The notes: generated by a model from the sequence alone, not told the origin. A DNA stretch of 64,000 nt from Rapana venosa (GCA_028751875.1 CM054159.1:5147719-5211718), one strand, 5' to 3'. Shown: positions 20,598-32,520, counted from the first letter of the stretch. Made by a program: numbers and translations.

Positions 20598-20700
20598 CAG
20601 ATGATATTGTAAACCAGGGTCTTGTGGGGAAAGACATGCAAAATATTGTATACATACACTAAAATCTTACACATCTATTTCAGAGGAGTAGACGGCCAGC
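20598..20700 (+). mobile_element. Very degenerate SINE-A tail
   Basis: Recognisable only by GTAAACCAGGGTCTTGTG, an ATGCAAAATATTGTATACA stretch and GAGGAGTA in the expected order. Confidence 0.45.
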
Positions 20701-20879
20701 TCTGGGTAGCTAATTTGGTTGAAATAACTACGCCCAGCATGCACAACGCTTTCAGAAGAGGAATAGACTCCACCAGGTTTCAACTTCACCATGACACTCC
20801 AGATTGATGATCATGATGTCTGTGTGTGTGCGTGTGCGTGCAAGTACACATACACATTTTTATTCTGCCAACTCATGAT

Positions 20880-21172
20880 ATCATCATCGTCGTCATTCTC
20901 TTCCTCCTCCTCCTCCTCTTTCTCCTCCTCTTCCTCTTCTTCCTCCTCATCCTCATTATCATTACCATCATCGGTTTTGTAAGAATCATCTTTATCAATG
21001 TTACAATCATAACTAGCAACAATTTTGTTTTCATGATTCCTTTTTCAACTACAAGATGTAATGTACTAATCTGATTTTCTTAAGTGCTGGCAGTCCTGCC
21101 GCCCACACCTCTTGCGTGTCCTCCCTCCCTCCCTCCTTCCCTCCCTTCCCTCCTTCCCTCCTTTCTTCTCTT
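20880..21172. repeat. ATC/TCC and (CCCT)n low-complexity tracts
   Basis: TCC/TCATC-rich at 20880-20970, unassigned DNA to about 21110, then CCCT/CCTT repeats at 21117-21172. Confidence 0.8.
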
Positions 21173-21513
21173 TCAATGGGGAAAAGTCAGACGAAAGGTC
21201 CATGAGCTTATGTTGCCAGACTCATCGGCATTCAAAGGCAGTCTATGTAAACAAGAAGGAGAGGTGAAGGTGGATGGGGCAGCGGGATGGGGGTGGGGGG
21301 ATGGGGGGTGGGAGGTGTGAGGACAAAGAAAGAAAGAAATAGAGAGAAAGGTGAGGATCGTGCCATCTACATGAACCTTCCATCTTCTATTCCCAACTCG
21401 GAAAAAAACCAGACCTCCCCCCCCCCCCCCCCCCCCCATCCACCTCCCCCTCCCTCTCTCTCTTGCTCTCTCTTCACCAGAACCTTCCACTTCATCCCAA
21501 ACAGAAAAGAAAA
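21173..21513. other. Unassigned, G-rich then C-run
   Basis: GGGGTGG-rich at 21275-21320 and a C run of about 20 at 21417-21437. No gene seen. Confidence 0.5.
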
Positions 21514-21672
21514 GTTTGTGCCTGGTCTGGGTATAGGAGACAGTCCTGGGTGAATAATTCAGTTATCTGTCAGTGGATCACACCCACAGAGCTATAGGGA
21601 ACCCAAACAATGGTAAAAAATAATAATTCTGGCCTACCAATTTCAAAGGGGTTGGGGAAATTGTTATTTGGG
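21514..21672 (+). repeat. Block Y, copy 3 (diverged)
   Basis: Shares GTGAATAATTCAGTT, GTCAGTGGATCACACCCACA and CTATAGGGAACCCAAACAA with copies 1 and 2. The left part is missing. Confidence 0.82.
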
Positions 21673-21729
21673 GGTGTACGAATGATGTCTCTCTCTTTCA
21701 AAATTATTTTGGGGGTATACGAATGATGA

Positions 21730-21912
21730 TTATTTGCCTATGTCTCTATCTGTCTGTCTCTGTCTCTCTGTCTATCGCTCTGTCTCTGTCTCTCTGTCTA
21801 TCTCTCTGTCTCTGACTGTCTCTGTCTGTCTCCGATTGTCTGTCTTTCTGTCTCTGTCTCTCTCTGTTTCTATGTCTCCGTCTCTCTCTCTCTCTCCTCT
21901 CTCTCTCTCTGA
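21730..21912. repeat. (TCTG)n/(TC)n microsatellite
   Basis: Degenerate TC/TGTC repeats. Confidence 0.93.
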
Positions 21913-22020
21913 TGATGCATAGAATAATGTATGGTAATGAACCACCCTCTTAAGCAAAACATTTTCCAACAACATTTATATTTTTGTCATTCACATACAT
22001 TTACTGTACCAAAAACCCAG

Positions 22021-23465
22021 GATCATCATCATCATCATCAGACCCGTGACCTTGGCGGTCGTGGGGGAGACACGAAAGACGATGCCGTGGTAAGCCTCCT
22101 CCATCCATCTCGTTCCTCGGCTCTGCGCAGTAGTGCCGAGTCGTTCATCCTGGTCCATTCTCTGATGTTGTCCATCCATGACTTGTTCTGTCTTCCCCTC
22201 CTTCTGCCACCTTCGAGTGTTCCCTGCAGTACTGTTTTTGGCAGAGTGTTGTGGCGGGTTGACGTGCCGAACCATGTCAGCTTTTCTTCTTGACGATGTT
22301 GAAGAGGGTTCCTGTGGACCTGCCAGACCGTGTTATTTGACTCTGACAAATTCATTTGGTCTTTCGTTATCTCCAGGATATGCCCAGTAGTTTTCTATGG
22401 CATTTTGTTTCGAATGACTGGATTCGCTTTGCTGTTTCAGCAGTCAATGTCCAGGTTTCACTTCCGTATAGCAGGATAGTCTGAATTAGGGCTTTGTAGA
22501 GCTATAGTTTGATTGGGAAACTGATCTCTTTACTTTTCCATATGGTGGTGAGTTTTGTCATGGAAGATGTTGCCATGGCTATTCTGACTTTGATTTCTGT
22601 CGTCGATCGCCCGTCCTTTGTGAGTGTAGCGCCAAGGTATTTAAAACGTCTACCTCCTCCAGTTGTTGGCCGTTCATGTAAATTTTAGCAGTGGCGTTGC
22701 TCGTGCTGTTCACAAGTACTTTACTTTTCTCCGAGCTCACTCTCCATCCCATATGGCTCCAGCTCTGTTCTCAAGTCTGTCGTAAGATCTTGCAGCTCTG
22801 TGTTACTTCCGCCCATGAGGTCAATGTCATCGGCAAAACCGTAAGTTGTTGAGGGGTCTGCCGCCAATGAGATGGTAGAGTGGAAGTCATGGAGGGTCTC
22901 TCTCATAATGTTTTTCCAAGAACAGATTAAACAGGACTGGAGATAACAGGCATCCTGTCGGACCCAACTGTGTTTTGAAGTAGTCTCCGACCTGATTGTT
23001 CAGAGGACTGCACTGCTTGCGGTGTTGTATAGTGGTTGAATGGTTTGCACTAGTCCTTCTCAATGCCAAACATTCTGAGGACCTGCCACAGGCCTTCGTG
23101 CCATACTCTGTCAAAAGCCTTCTTGAAGTCGATGAGATTGTGGAACAGGTCTCTCTGATGTTGAAGATGTTTTTCCATCAGGAATGTGGCAGTTAAAAAT
23201 CTGTTCGATTGTGCTCCTGCCTGCCCTGAACCCAGCTTGTTCCTCTGCAAGGTGTTCTTCTGCCTCCTTCTTGAGTCGATTCAAAATAACTTTGAGCATG
23301 ATCTTGCTGGCGTGGCTGATGAGGCTGATTGTTCTATAGTTTTGGCATTGGCGTAAATTCCCCTTCTTGGGCAGGGGTATGATGAGTGATTGTGTCCATT
23401 CTGGACAAAACCCAGGATAAATTTGTTTAAATGATGTCTTATGAGCTACTAGTAGTGGCACTTAG
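22021..23465 (-). mobile_element. RTE-like LINE fragment, 5' truncated
   Basis: A minus-strand element with RT and C-terminal domains and a (GAT)n 3' tail (22021-22041 as ATC on the plus strand). The C-terminal domain has KLTWFG, then TVLQGTLEGGRRRGRQNKSW and DNIREWT. This architecture is seen in RTE/BovB-type and some related LINEs. The second copy at 24585 and the remnants in U1-U3 and at 49.8 kb are of the same kind. Confidence 0.86.
22030..23461 (-). pseudogene. Reverse transcriptase of RTE-like LINE, multiply frameshifted
   Basis: Read 5' to 3' on the minus strand: IIPLPKKGNLRQCQNYRTIS and KIMLKVILNRL, with EEQAGFRAGRSTIEQIF. LIDFKKAFDRVWHEGLW (RT motif with catalytic Asp) follows, then a TGCLLSPVLFNLFLE segment and YGFADDIDLMGG, whose FADD lies at 22826-22837. 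The C-terminal KLTWFG...RGRQ domain closes it. The pieces fall in different frames with stops between them, so several indels have accumulated. The N-terminal endonuclease is absent. It cannot encode a working enzyme. Confidence 0.86.
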
Positions 23466-23569
23466 ACCTCAAGGCTTCAAATGATCTAATGTTCTTAAGC
23501 GGTGGCTCTTCCTTACTTAGTAACAACAGCTGCATGCAAAGTATCACTTTTCTATGAGAGTGCAGCATA
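23466..23569. other. Spacer with left TSD of SINE-B
   Basis: GAGTGCAGCATA at 23558-23569 recurs exactly at 23873-23884. Confidence 0.75.
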
Positions 23570-23872
23570 GGTAAAGGTAAAGGTAAAGGAGTCCCATAAC
23601 CTATAAGGTCGTAGGGGAGCGAGGCGTCAGAGACCTCACTTCTCTAAGGCCAGCATATTGAGGGCGGCGCCCATCTCCTCTCCCTCGCTGCTTTACCTTC
23701 CCTGACCCTAAAGAGGGCAGGTACCCATTTACAGCTGGGTGAACTGGGAGAACTGTACTGAAGCCAAGGCGCGCAAACGGTCACCCATCCAACTGGTGAC
23801 CACGCTCGACGCTGCTTAACTTGGCTGGGGGAAAGCGAGTGCTCCGACCACTGAGCTATCCCGTCCCCTCAC
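23570..23872 (-). mobile_element. SINE-B, full-length, perfect 12-bp TSD
   Basis: The minus-strand head is GGGACGGGATAGCTCAGTGG, then GAGCACTCGCTTTCC. The 5S-like boxes follow: AAGTTAAGCAGCGTCGAGCG, then GGTGACCGTTTG. It ends in three GGTAAA-type repeats. Exact 12-bp flanking repeats mark it as a proper retroposition event. Confidence 0.9.
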
Positions 23873-24024
23873 GAGTGCAGCATACAGGGCAATAATGGTA
23901 GCTAGATAAAGACACCGTTGCATTTCTAAACTGGTGCAGTGGATTAGGCAAGTACCAACAGATTCATTTGCTCTGCGTTCTTTCTAAGAGAGCAATACAC
24001 TGGGCAAAGTAAAGCATACATTGT

Positions 24025-24335
24025 CACACTGGTTCGATTCCCGTTCAAGGGGGATATTTTCCCCTGGAGTTCACATCAGTGCAGACTCCACTCTTCCCAA
24101 AAGTCCTTCGGATGAGACTATAAACCGAGGCCCCGTGTGTGCAAACACACGCAGAACATCTTGCGTACACGTTAAATCTTGTTCCGCTTTTCGTAAGAGT
24201 AGGCCATTGCGTGCCGGTGGGAACAGATGACAAAATTTACAAAACCGCATACACTCGGGGAGTGGATTGAAAAAAAAAGCACATAAGTGCTTATATCATT
24301 AACCTCGATATAAAAGAAGAAAATAAATAAATAAA
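24025..24335 (+). mobile_element. SINE-A lacking its A-box half
   Basis: Begins near the B box (GGTTCGATTCCCGTTCAAGG at 24032) and continues to the AAATAAATAAA end. The first half of the tRNA-like head is missing, consistent with 5' truncation. Confidence 0.82.
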
Positions 24336-24584
24336 CCACTGTGGTCTTTCTAGAACTTTGCAGTCACCTTGCAATAGTAGTTAGTACTGTGTGTTCCTTT
24401 TAATTAAGAAGCACAGTACTGTCGACAGTTATAGCAGAGACATATGGAAGTTAAACTTTTTTCAGAAGGGTAGCATTGTCGACAGTATTTACTAGTCTGG
24501 GCAGTTTTCAGCGAGGTTCATTTTTTTCATGGCATCCCTGAAGATGGATTACGGCTACCTTAATGGTATGATTACGGCTACCTT
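24336..24584. other. Unassigned spacer
   Basis: AT-rich; includes CAGCGAGGTTCATTTTTTTC and two GATTACGGCTACCTTAA words 25 bases apart. No gene seen. Confidence 0.45.
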
Positions 24585-24990
24585 AAGCAGTAGAAATGAG
24601 ATGCCTCAGAAGGCTCCTTGGCATCTCATACAAGGACCATGTCACCAACAAGGAAGTCCGCAGAATGATCACTCAACAGGTGCGGGGTTATGAAGACCTA
24701 CTGACCACGGCGAAAAAGAGGAAACTCAGATGGTATGGGCACGTAACACGCTCAGAAGGACTTGCAAAGACCATCCTGCAAGGAACAGTCCAGGGGAAGA
24801 GAAGACGGGCAGACAGAGGAGAAAGTGGGCCGACGACATCCGTGATTGGACAGGGGAGGACTTCAGTGTCACCCGGGCACTGGCCCACGACCGCGCTAAG
24901 TGGAGCCAGCTGGTCCACCGTTCGTCCACCATGCAGCGCCCCCACGACCCTGGCGGGTTACGGGACCAGTGAACAGTGAACAGTGAATGG
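24585..24990 (+). mobile_element. RTE-like LINE 3' fragment
   Basis: Only the last 130 or so codons of ORF2 and a short 3' end with GAACAGTGAACAGTGAATGG repeats remain. Confidence 0.85.
24596..24972 (+). pseudogene. RTE-like ORF2 C-terminus, frameshifted
   Basis: RCLRRLLGISYKDHVTN, then LLTTAKKRKLRWYGHVTRSE and GLAKTILQGTVQGKRR. The frame then shifts near 24800-24815 into RQRRKWADDIRDWTGED, AHDRAKWSQLVHRSS and a stop at 24970-24972. The KLRWYGHV...RRRGRQ...W.DDI..W pattern is characteristic of this LINE C-terminal domain. One indel separates the two frames. Confidence 0.86.
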
Positions 24991-25289
24991 TGGATAAAAA
25001 CGCAATATCTCACCATTGGTTGAACCACGGATCTATAGCTGGGGAACAACAAAAAAGAAAAACTTTTATGAAAATCAACATCTATTGCTTAAAAAGAACA
25101 AGAAAAAATGGTATCTCTTGAGCTACCTTTTACAAAATTGTGGTATGATTATTTGGATATAGTTATTGCAAATTCATTGGGGGACACAAAGTCCAGCGTT
25201 TAGAGTTAATCAGATCAGGTGTATAGTGAACTATAGTTTCCATTTTTCACCACCTTATAATAATAGAAACAATATTATGTACATCGCAA
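24991..25289. other. Unassigned spacer, AT-rich
   Basis: Contains ATTGGTTGAACCACGGATC and GGGGAACAACAAAAAAG, an inverted version of the hairpin word at 12437-12468. It might be the 3' UTR of the LINE just upstream. No gene seen. Confidence 0.4.
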
Positions 25290-25425
25290 TAATGATAATA
25301 ATAATAATAATAATAATGAAGATGATGATCAAGATGATGATAATAAAAACAAAAACAATAATAATAATAATAATGATAATAATAATAATAATAATAATAA
25401 CAACAACAATAATGATAATAATAAT

Positions 25426-25472
<47 letters not shown>

Positions 25473-25584
25473 AATAACAATAATAATGATGACGATGATG
25501 ATAATGATGATGATGATGATGATGATGATGACACTCCTCCTCCTTCTCCTCCTCCTCCTCCTCCTCCTACTACTACTACTACTA

Positions 25585-25654
<70 letters not shown>

Positions 25655-25695
25655 GCTACCACCACCACTACTACCACCACCACTACTACAACTAC
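25290..25695. repeat. Serial trinucleotide microsatellite (AAT, AAC, ATG, TCC, TAC)
   Basis: At least five different trinucleotide repeats succeed one another over 400 bp, all in register of three. A weak L2-like 3' end (ATGGAATTGATATAGCGC, minus sense) follows at about 25696-25730, so part of this tract may derive from a LINE tail. Confidence 0.94.
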
Positions 25696-25730
25696 TAATC
25701 TATGGAATTGATATAGCGCGGACTCTTGTA

Positions 25731-26019
25731 CATGGCATGTGTCTAATGTTTGAAGCATGGGGGCCAGTGCCTTTCAAACATCGTGATACTCATAGGATGA
25801 TTACTTCAACAGGACACAACTCACCTCCACATAGCTTCTAGAACAACCAGCCCGGTACCCTAACAGCTGAAGGGGGGGGGGGGGGGGGTGAGGAGGGAGG
25901 GGGAGGGGAGGGGGGAGGGGGGAGGTGTCTACCTACACTTCCATCCATCATCCTCCCCTGACATGCCCTCCTCTGTAATTTCATTCGGTTCCCCGCACGG
26001 CAAGATACAGCTAGCAGCC
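25731..26019. other. Unassigned with poly-G and GGGAGG tract
   Basis: G run at 25873-25888 followed by GGGAGGGG repeats to about 25925. No gene seen. Confidence 0.55.
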
Positions 26020-27000
<981 letters not shown>

Positions 27001-27694
27001 ATACAGGCTCAGACATATTGGACAACAGACTTTTATGTTATTGTTCGTGGTAGACATTATTTTTTAGACATAGCTTTCTGAAAGGAGTACTCTTCAGTTT
27101 AATGTCTGCCCACATTCAGTGATATTAGGGGGTGGATTTTGTCATAATGCACATAACCTTTTCTTTTAAAACCAAAAAAATTACATGTGCAAAAGGTACC
27201 TATATCCATTGCCTTTGTAGCACTGCAAAGAAAGTGAGATGGGACTGATAAAACTGTGTAGTTCAATTCTTTGAAGTGGTAGCTGCTTCGTCAAAGTCAT
27301 AGGAAACTCTCAGTCTTATCCTTTATGTATTGAAAAGTCTGACACAAGTGGTTTTGTTTTTTAAGCTGAGGCCTTCTTCTTTAAATGAATCTTTCAGCAG
27401 GCTCTATTCATTAGACACGTTGTTAGAAGACTACTCAAAGTGTGGGCACAACTTAAAAAGTTTTTCACTTTTTTGTCATCAAAGAGAATGGCATCTACTT
27501 TACATTTAAAAAAAATTGTCCATGTCAGTTTTGTTACAATTTGGAGTGTTTTAAGATGTGTTTATACTGTCACAATGGCAGAGGGTGGAAGCAAGTTATA
27601 ATACTAGAAAACGTCCTGTAACTGTTTTGTGTTATAAACAAACTTGTCCAAGGTTAAAAAAAATTGGCCTAATGTAGTATTTATATAAAATCTA
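27001..27694. other. Unassigned AT-rich DNA
   Basis: Nearly 700 bp without microsatellites, SINE boxes or plausible frames. One of the few unique-looking parts of the window. Confidence 0.5.
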
Positions 27695-28080
27695 ATTATG
27701 TTTGTCTATTGTGTTCAACAATGGCCTCCAAAGCAGAAGAAGATGCAGCTGCTGTTTCTAAAATTGGATAGAAAAAATGATTATAGTGGAGATGCTTTCC
27801 CCACAGTACATCCCCACTCTCTCGGCCAAGTGGGCATACGGTATGTCAGCATTGGAGGTGTTCTCAAAAGGCAAACTAGACCCTTCCCCAGGGCTGCAGC
27901 ACATAAGGACTGTGCGAGTCAAACCTCCTAGTCAGAGAGTCATAGTCCATCACTAAAAACTAAGCTGTAAAGTGGAATTCCATGAGTGGGAAAGAAAGCC
28001 ACTGGTCATACAGCCTCTCACTTTCCTGTCGCCCCCAGCCAACGTCAATGGTTTAATCAAGAACTGTGATAAAGCCCAGG
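27695..28080 (+). repeat. Segment B, copy 1 (contains disabled ORF)
   Basis: Matches 39215-39605. The ATG at 27720 corresponds to the ATG of the 76-codon ORF at 39243. Here the frame runs MASKAEEDAAAVSKIG and then meets TAG and further stops; an indel follows. GATTATAGTGGAGATGC and CATCCCCACTCTCTC are shared with copy 2. Confidence 0.8.
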
Positions 28081-28649
28081 TGCTGATGGCATTCTATATG
28101 AGAAGAATAAAGTTAAAGAAAAGAAAATGCCCCTGTAAAAACTTAACTAACTCCATAAATAACGACTACAACCAGCAGCTGCCGCAGCCAATCACTGCTA
28201 GGTTGGTAACCACCACCTCGCTGCTTTGCCGCTGTCGGTTAGAGAGAAAAGAGAACACAATACACCTCACTTCCCCTACCTCTTTCCCCCACTACATTTC
28301 TTTTTTTTTTCTGTCTGCCAATAATTTGGTGTGTGGGCGATCAAAGTTTTTCTTTCTTTCTTTCTTTAGTTCTTTTCTGTTGCTGTTTCTTTTCTTCGCA
28401 GCTGGAGTCAGTCAGTCAGTCAGGCGTGTCGATGAGTCTGCAGCCTGTGATGTCCTGCAGTGCTGATAGATATGGATTGGATTTCTTTGTTATGTGTGTG
28501 AGGGGTGGGGTGGGGGAGGGGGTAGAAAGAGGGAGGAGGGGGACATGGAGGGAGAAGTGAAATAGAGAGAGGTGGGTGGTGGGTGGAAGTAGAGATAGAG
28601 GGGTGGGGGTGGAGACAAAGAGTTCATTTCTTTGTTTCTCATCTAGAGC
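28081..28649 (+). repeat. Segment C, copy 1
   Basis: 28130-28480 matches 42205-42570: AGCTGCCGCAGCCAATCACT, GGTTGGTAACCACCACCTCG and GTCAGTCAGTCAG are shared. The right part is a GGGGTGG/GAGAG-rich tract. Confidence 0.78.
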
Positions 28650-29035
28650 TCTGAGTTGATCAATAAGGGGGGATGGCCTGGTGGTTAGAGTGATGTATTC
28701 ATGATCTCCTGACCTGGGTTTGAATCTCGTTCAAGAGGATTGTTTGCTCTGGAGTTAACATCAGTGCCGACTTCACTCTCCCCAAAAGTCCTTCGGATGA
28801 GACTATAAACCAAGGTCCTGTGTGCAAACGCAGGCAGAAATCTTGTGCTTACGTTAAAAGCCTTTCCGCTTTTTAGAAGAGTAGGCCATTGTGTGCTGAT
28901 GGGAATGGATAACAAAATTTGCAAAACTACATACACAAGGAGACTGGATACAAAAAGTGCTTATTCCATTATCCTCGAAATATAATAATAATTTAATTCA
29001 ATAAATTATCTTATAATAAATTATAAATAATAATA
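28650..29035 (+). mobile_element. SINE-A (GGCCTGGTGG subtype), J-like
   Basis: Head GGGGGGATGGCCTGGTGG; B-box region GGGTTTGAATCTC; tail with TTGCAAAACTACATACAC and GGATACAAAAAGTGC. The upstream word CTCTGAGTTGATCAATAAGG and the downstream ATAATAAATTATA match the edges of spacer J (32521-33050), so this copy and J share more than the SINE itself. Confidence 0.82.
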
Positions 29036-29227
<192 letters not shown>

Positions 29228-29539
29228 TGGCAACAGTTTTTGTATGTGGCCATTTTGCTTACCATTCAGGTAGCTGCATCCCAGTTCCAGGGTTGATGGC
29301 TAAACAGACATCAATGTGCATGCATTAAAAAAACAGACTTTGTCATTCATGCAATAGCCTAAACTTCCTACCCCCCTTTCCCCGGGATAAGTAAAATGGA
29401 TCAATTTTAGGGCTAATACACATACAGATTTAAAAAAAATTGAAACGGCAAAACCTATAAACAATTTAGCATCCATTTACAAACAAAAACTCTTCTTTCT
29501 CATCTTCTCCTTTCAACGCGAAGACAGTATATAATGGTG
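29228..29539. other. Unassigned spacer
   Basis: Includes GTGGCCATTTTGCTTACCAT near 29248 and TGGCTAAACAGAC near 29298, faintly like the CCATTTTTGTCCACCATGAAGG region of unit U. No gene seen. Confidence 0.4.
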
Positions 29540-29720
29540 TTGGCTGTCATATGAGCAAAAGAAATGTTGTGCTACCCTTTAAGCACCTGACAAATCAGGC
29601 CCAGTACATGCAACATTGGTATGGGAGATAATTTTTATCTTTTAAGTCTTTATGGAACAAAGATAAAAGAATGGGCCAATAAGGCAAAAAACAGACAAGA
29701 CGGAGGTGAGAAGAGAAAAG
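29540..29720 (+). repeat. Segment V, copy 1 (left extension of U1)
   Basis: GACAAATCAGGCCCAG, GGGAGATAATTTTTATC and AACAGACAAGACGGAGGTGA align with 60230-60420. The homology continues into U1 as far as the CAGCATCCC word, so U1 and the 60.2-60.5 kb locus are distant paralogues. Confidence 0.7.
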
Positions 29721-30965
29721 GAGCAAGGCCGAAAGAAAGAGAGGGATGCAAAAGAGGGAAATTCAGGCACAGCATTTCTAGAAGGTGGGGATGCTGTGAC
29801 ACTGGTAGACCCCCAGCATCCCTATGAGGGAAACCAAAATTTGAAGTGGCACACTGCAAAAAGAACCCAACAAACGCCAAAAGGAGGATAAGTGAAGATG
29901 AAGATTGCCTCAACTAGGTCATGGAGCAGGGTAACAATAAAGTCCAAACCTATAACTTTATTTTGGTTTTGGGCTTTGCATGTTAATTTTTTGTTTTTGT
30001 GGTAACTGAAAACTACACCCCCCCCCCCACACACACACCTTTTTATACACGCAAGGCAGACACTGAAAAAAAGAGCTAACCATTCATTAGGCTTTAATAA
30101 ATAAAGATGAACAAATGAGCACTCAGCAGGAAAACTGAACAGGAAAAATCCAAGAAAAACAAAATTGAAGCACACATAAATCTTCATCAGTAGTCAATGT
30201 GATGATCCTCAAATGTCAGTTAGTTGTCACTTTCTGGACATTGTGACAGCTGTTATGCATCTAGTCAGTACATTTCTGTATGAGCCAGCCTTCTGCTCCA
30301 TAAGACTTGGCAAGAGCTCTGAGGTCTAGCGTATGCGACCATTTTTGTCCACCATGAAGGTAGCTGCATTCCAACCTCAGGAATTAGGTTTCCAGATAAA
30401 CAGGAGCACAGCAAGGCAAACATGTAAACAGCAACAATGCAGTATCAGTAAAACAAAGAAAAACTAAGAGCCAGGTGCTTGATTGCTTTTCCTTTGGCAG
30501 ATGTTCACATATCTGCTTTTTGGGATGATGGAGTGTGTAAGAAGTTATAACAGTTAAATGAAACACATAACAATGTGGGTTTTATTTATATCAACAGATC
30601 GTCTAAAAATACTCTTTGTTTTGCTGTGTTTGTCAGTTTTCTAAAACAAAATTTCAGAGCTTAAAATTAATGGTTGAGAAAAGTCTTTAAGGAAATAAGA
30701 TGTAATAATGTCATGTAAACCGATATTTCAAAATATCAGATTTACAAAAGATAATTTTCAACAGGACCCAATGTGTGAACTGAAATGCTATCACAGGTTG
30801 GTATAGATGGGTGAAGAAAGGTGAAGGGGAACAAGGAAATGAAGGCAATCAATTCGCAGATTTCGTGTCCTGGCCAATTTTAATCTCCGCCATGATCCAT
30901 TGCTTCTACATTTAGCTGAGGTTTTAAGCTTCAGAAAGAAAAAGACGGCAGTAGAGTAGGCGTGT

Positions 30966-30974
30966 ATGGAAAGA

Positions 30975-31055
<81 letters not shown>
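30966..31055. repeat. (GA)n microsatellite in U1
   Basis: About 90 bp of GA repeat. The same position holds GA tracts at 34307-34391 (U2), 37628-37663 (U3, short) and, in the remote copy, 48060-49155. Confidence 0.95.
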
Positions 31056-31058
<3 letters not shown>

Positions 31059-31343
31059 ATTAGATTTTATTTTGTTTACGACCTTGCCTGCCACAGAAGC
31101 CTCATCAGGCTAACTCAGGGGTAAAAGGATATCAATACTCTTAACAATAACAAAACAAGAAGTTTGAAAAATAAACGGTGAAAAATAAAACCCATTCAAC
31201 TAAGTCATTTCTTCATAAAAATGGGATTTTTTTAAGTAAGAGCAAATAACAAAAGATCCCTTTTTGACAATTTTTGCCTAGTTGTTCATAATGATTTATG
31301 TAGTCTGCAGAGAAAATGCTGTTGTGTAATGCCATGCCATGTA

Positions 31344-31653
31344 GGGGACAGAATAGCTCAGTGGTCAGAGTACTCCCTTTCCCCAAGCTAAGGTTAAGCA
31401 GCACTGTGCATGGTTACTTAGTGGATTGATGACTGTTTACAGGCTTTGGCTTCAGTACAGTTCCCTGAGTTCCCCCAGCTGTAAATGAGTACCTGCCCTC
31501 TTTAGGGTCAGGGAAGGTAAAGCAGTGAGGGAGAAAGGAGATGGGTGCCACCACCAATATGCTGGCTCCTGGAGAAGCTGAGGTCTCTGACATCTCACTC
31601 CCCAACAACCACATTGGTTATGGGAACACCTTTACCAACCTTTACCACCTTTA
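31344..31653 (+). mobile_element. SINE-B in U1
   Basis: Head GGGGACAGAATAGCTCAGTGG with TAAGGTTAAGCAGCACTGTG; body CTGCCCTCTTTAGGGTCAGG; end GGTTATGGGAACACC and TTTACC repeats. A target repeat close to TGCCATGTA lies on both sides. The 5S-like second box is degraded (GGATTGATGACTGTTTAC). Confidence 0.85.
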
Positions 31654-31759
31654 ATGCTATGTATGACCTGACAGTTCATAATTATAAAAGATAATTATGT
31701 GATCATCACAGGATCACCATATTTCAAATTCCAAATCCAAACTTTCCTTCCTTTCTTCA

Positions 31760-32093
31760 CCTTCACCTATCAAGTAGTTCCGTGGACCGTGGGGGCACCA
31801 ATGAAGATTTTAATACTAATAATGTATAGAATTTATATAGCGCTGAATCGTGTAAATAAACAAACAAATCGAAGCTTGAAAGCAACAAACTTTTCCCTCT
31901 CCCTGCAGTCCTCTGCGCCCCATAGCAAATCGTTCCACTCAAGGCAAGTCCACTCTCTGATGTTGTCTTCCCTTCGTTTTCTCTGTCTGCCTCTTCATCT
32001 CCCTCCTTGTACTGTTCTCTGTAGGACAGTCTTGGCCAGTCCAGATGTTCGTGTGATGTGCTCGCACCACTTTAGTTTGCTCTTTTTAGACTG
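31760..32093 (-). pseudogene. RTE-like ORF2 C-terminal remnant in U1
   Basis: The minus-strand translation of 31990-32093 gives KLKWCEHITRTSGLAKTVLQ, then TVQGG and a broken RGRQRKR segment, clearly the C-terminal domain seen at 24.6 kb. The 78-bp insertion of an L2 3' end interrupts it. Confidence 0.75.
31813..31890 (-). mobile_element. L2-like 3' end inserted in RTE remnant (U1)
   Basis: 78 bp containing ATGTATAGAATTTATATAGC and GCTGAATCGTG, the L2 terminal word in minus orientation. It is also present in U2 (35150-35227) and absent from U3 near 38410, so it dates the duplications. Confidence 0.8.
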
Positions 32094-32520
32094 AAGTCAG
32101 CAGTTCATAATCATTATGGTCTGATGTTGTTTTTAATTCTGGTTTTCACTTCCTCATTAGTGATGCGATCTCTGTATGTAATACTAAGGAGTTCCTGTAC
32201 ATATGAATACATCAGTATTCATTATGGTAGTAGTGACCATTGCATTACCCACATGGACAGTACCTCCTGGTTAAAACTTGACCCATACAAACTGAGAGAA
32301 TGTCTTTCTGATATTGGCCAGCAGAAAATAAGTTGACCCTTGATATGGGTAATAGTTCTTTTTTTTGCCGGAGATCTTGTAAACATGGCTTTGATTTGGA
32401 TCTTATGTAGAAGAGTGATATTTCAAAATCTCTTCCCTCAATGCAGTTTTCAGCAAATTTGTCATCGATTTTCCTATCTTTCAGATCAGCATGACATGTA
32501 TCAGATCCAGGCAAGATGCT

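Larger units (their letters stand above)
29721..32520 (+). repeat. Tandem unit U1 (2800 bp)
   Basis: First of three tandem copies. It contains, in order, an AT-rich left part, a (GA)n tract (30966-31055), a SINE-B (31344-31653), an RTE remnant (31760-32093, minus) split by an L2 3' end (31813-31890), and a right end at AGGCAAGATGCT. The right 2.1 kb is almost identical to U2, while the left 0.7 kb differs clearly from U2 and U3. No host gene seen. Confidence 0.92.

Noticed and set aside
27972..28466. 164-codon plus-strand ORF in segment C
   Set aside because: Not conserved in the paralogue at 42.2 kb, where indels and a C-run break it; its end is low-complexity Phe/Leu.
31699..32094. 131-codon plus-strand ORF in U1
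   Set aside because: It runs antisense through the RTE-like remnant and the L2 3' end; the minus-strand reading gives recognisable LINE protein.
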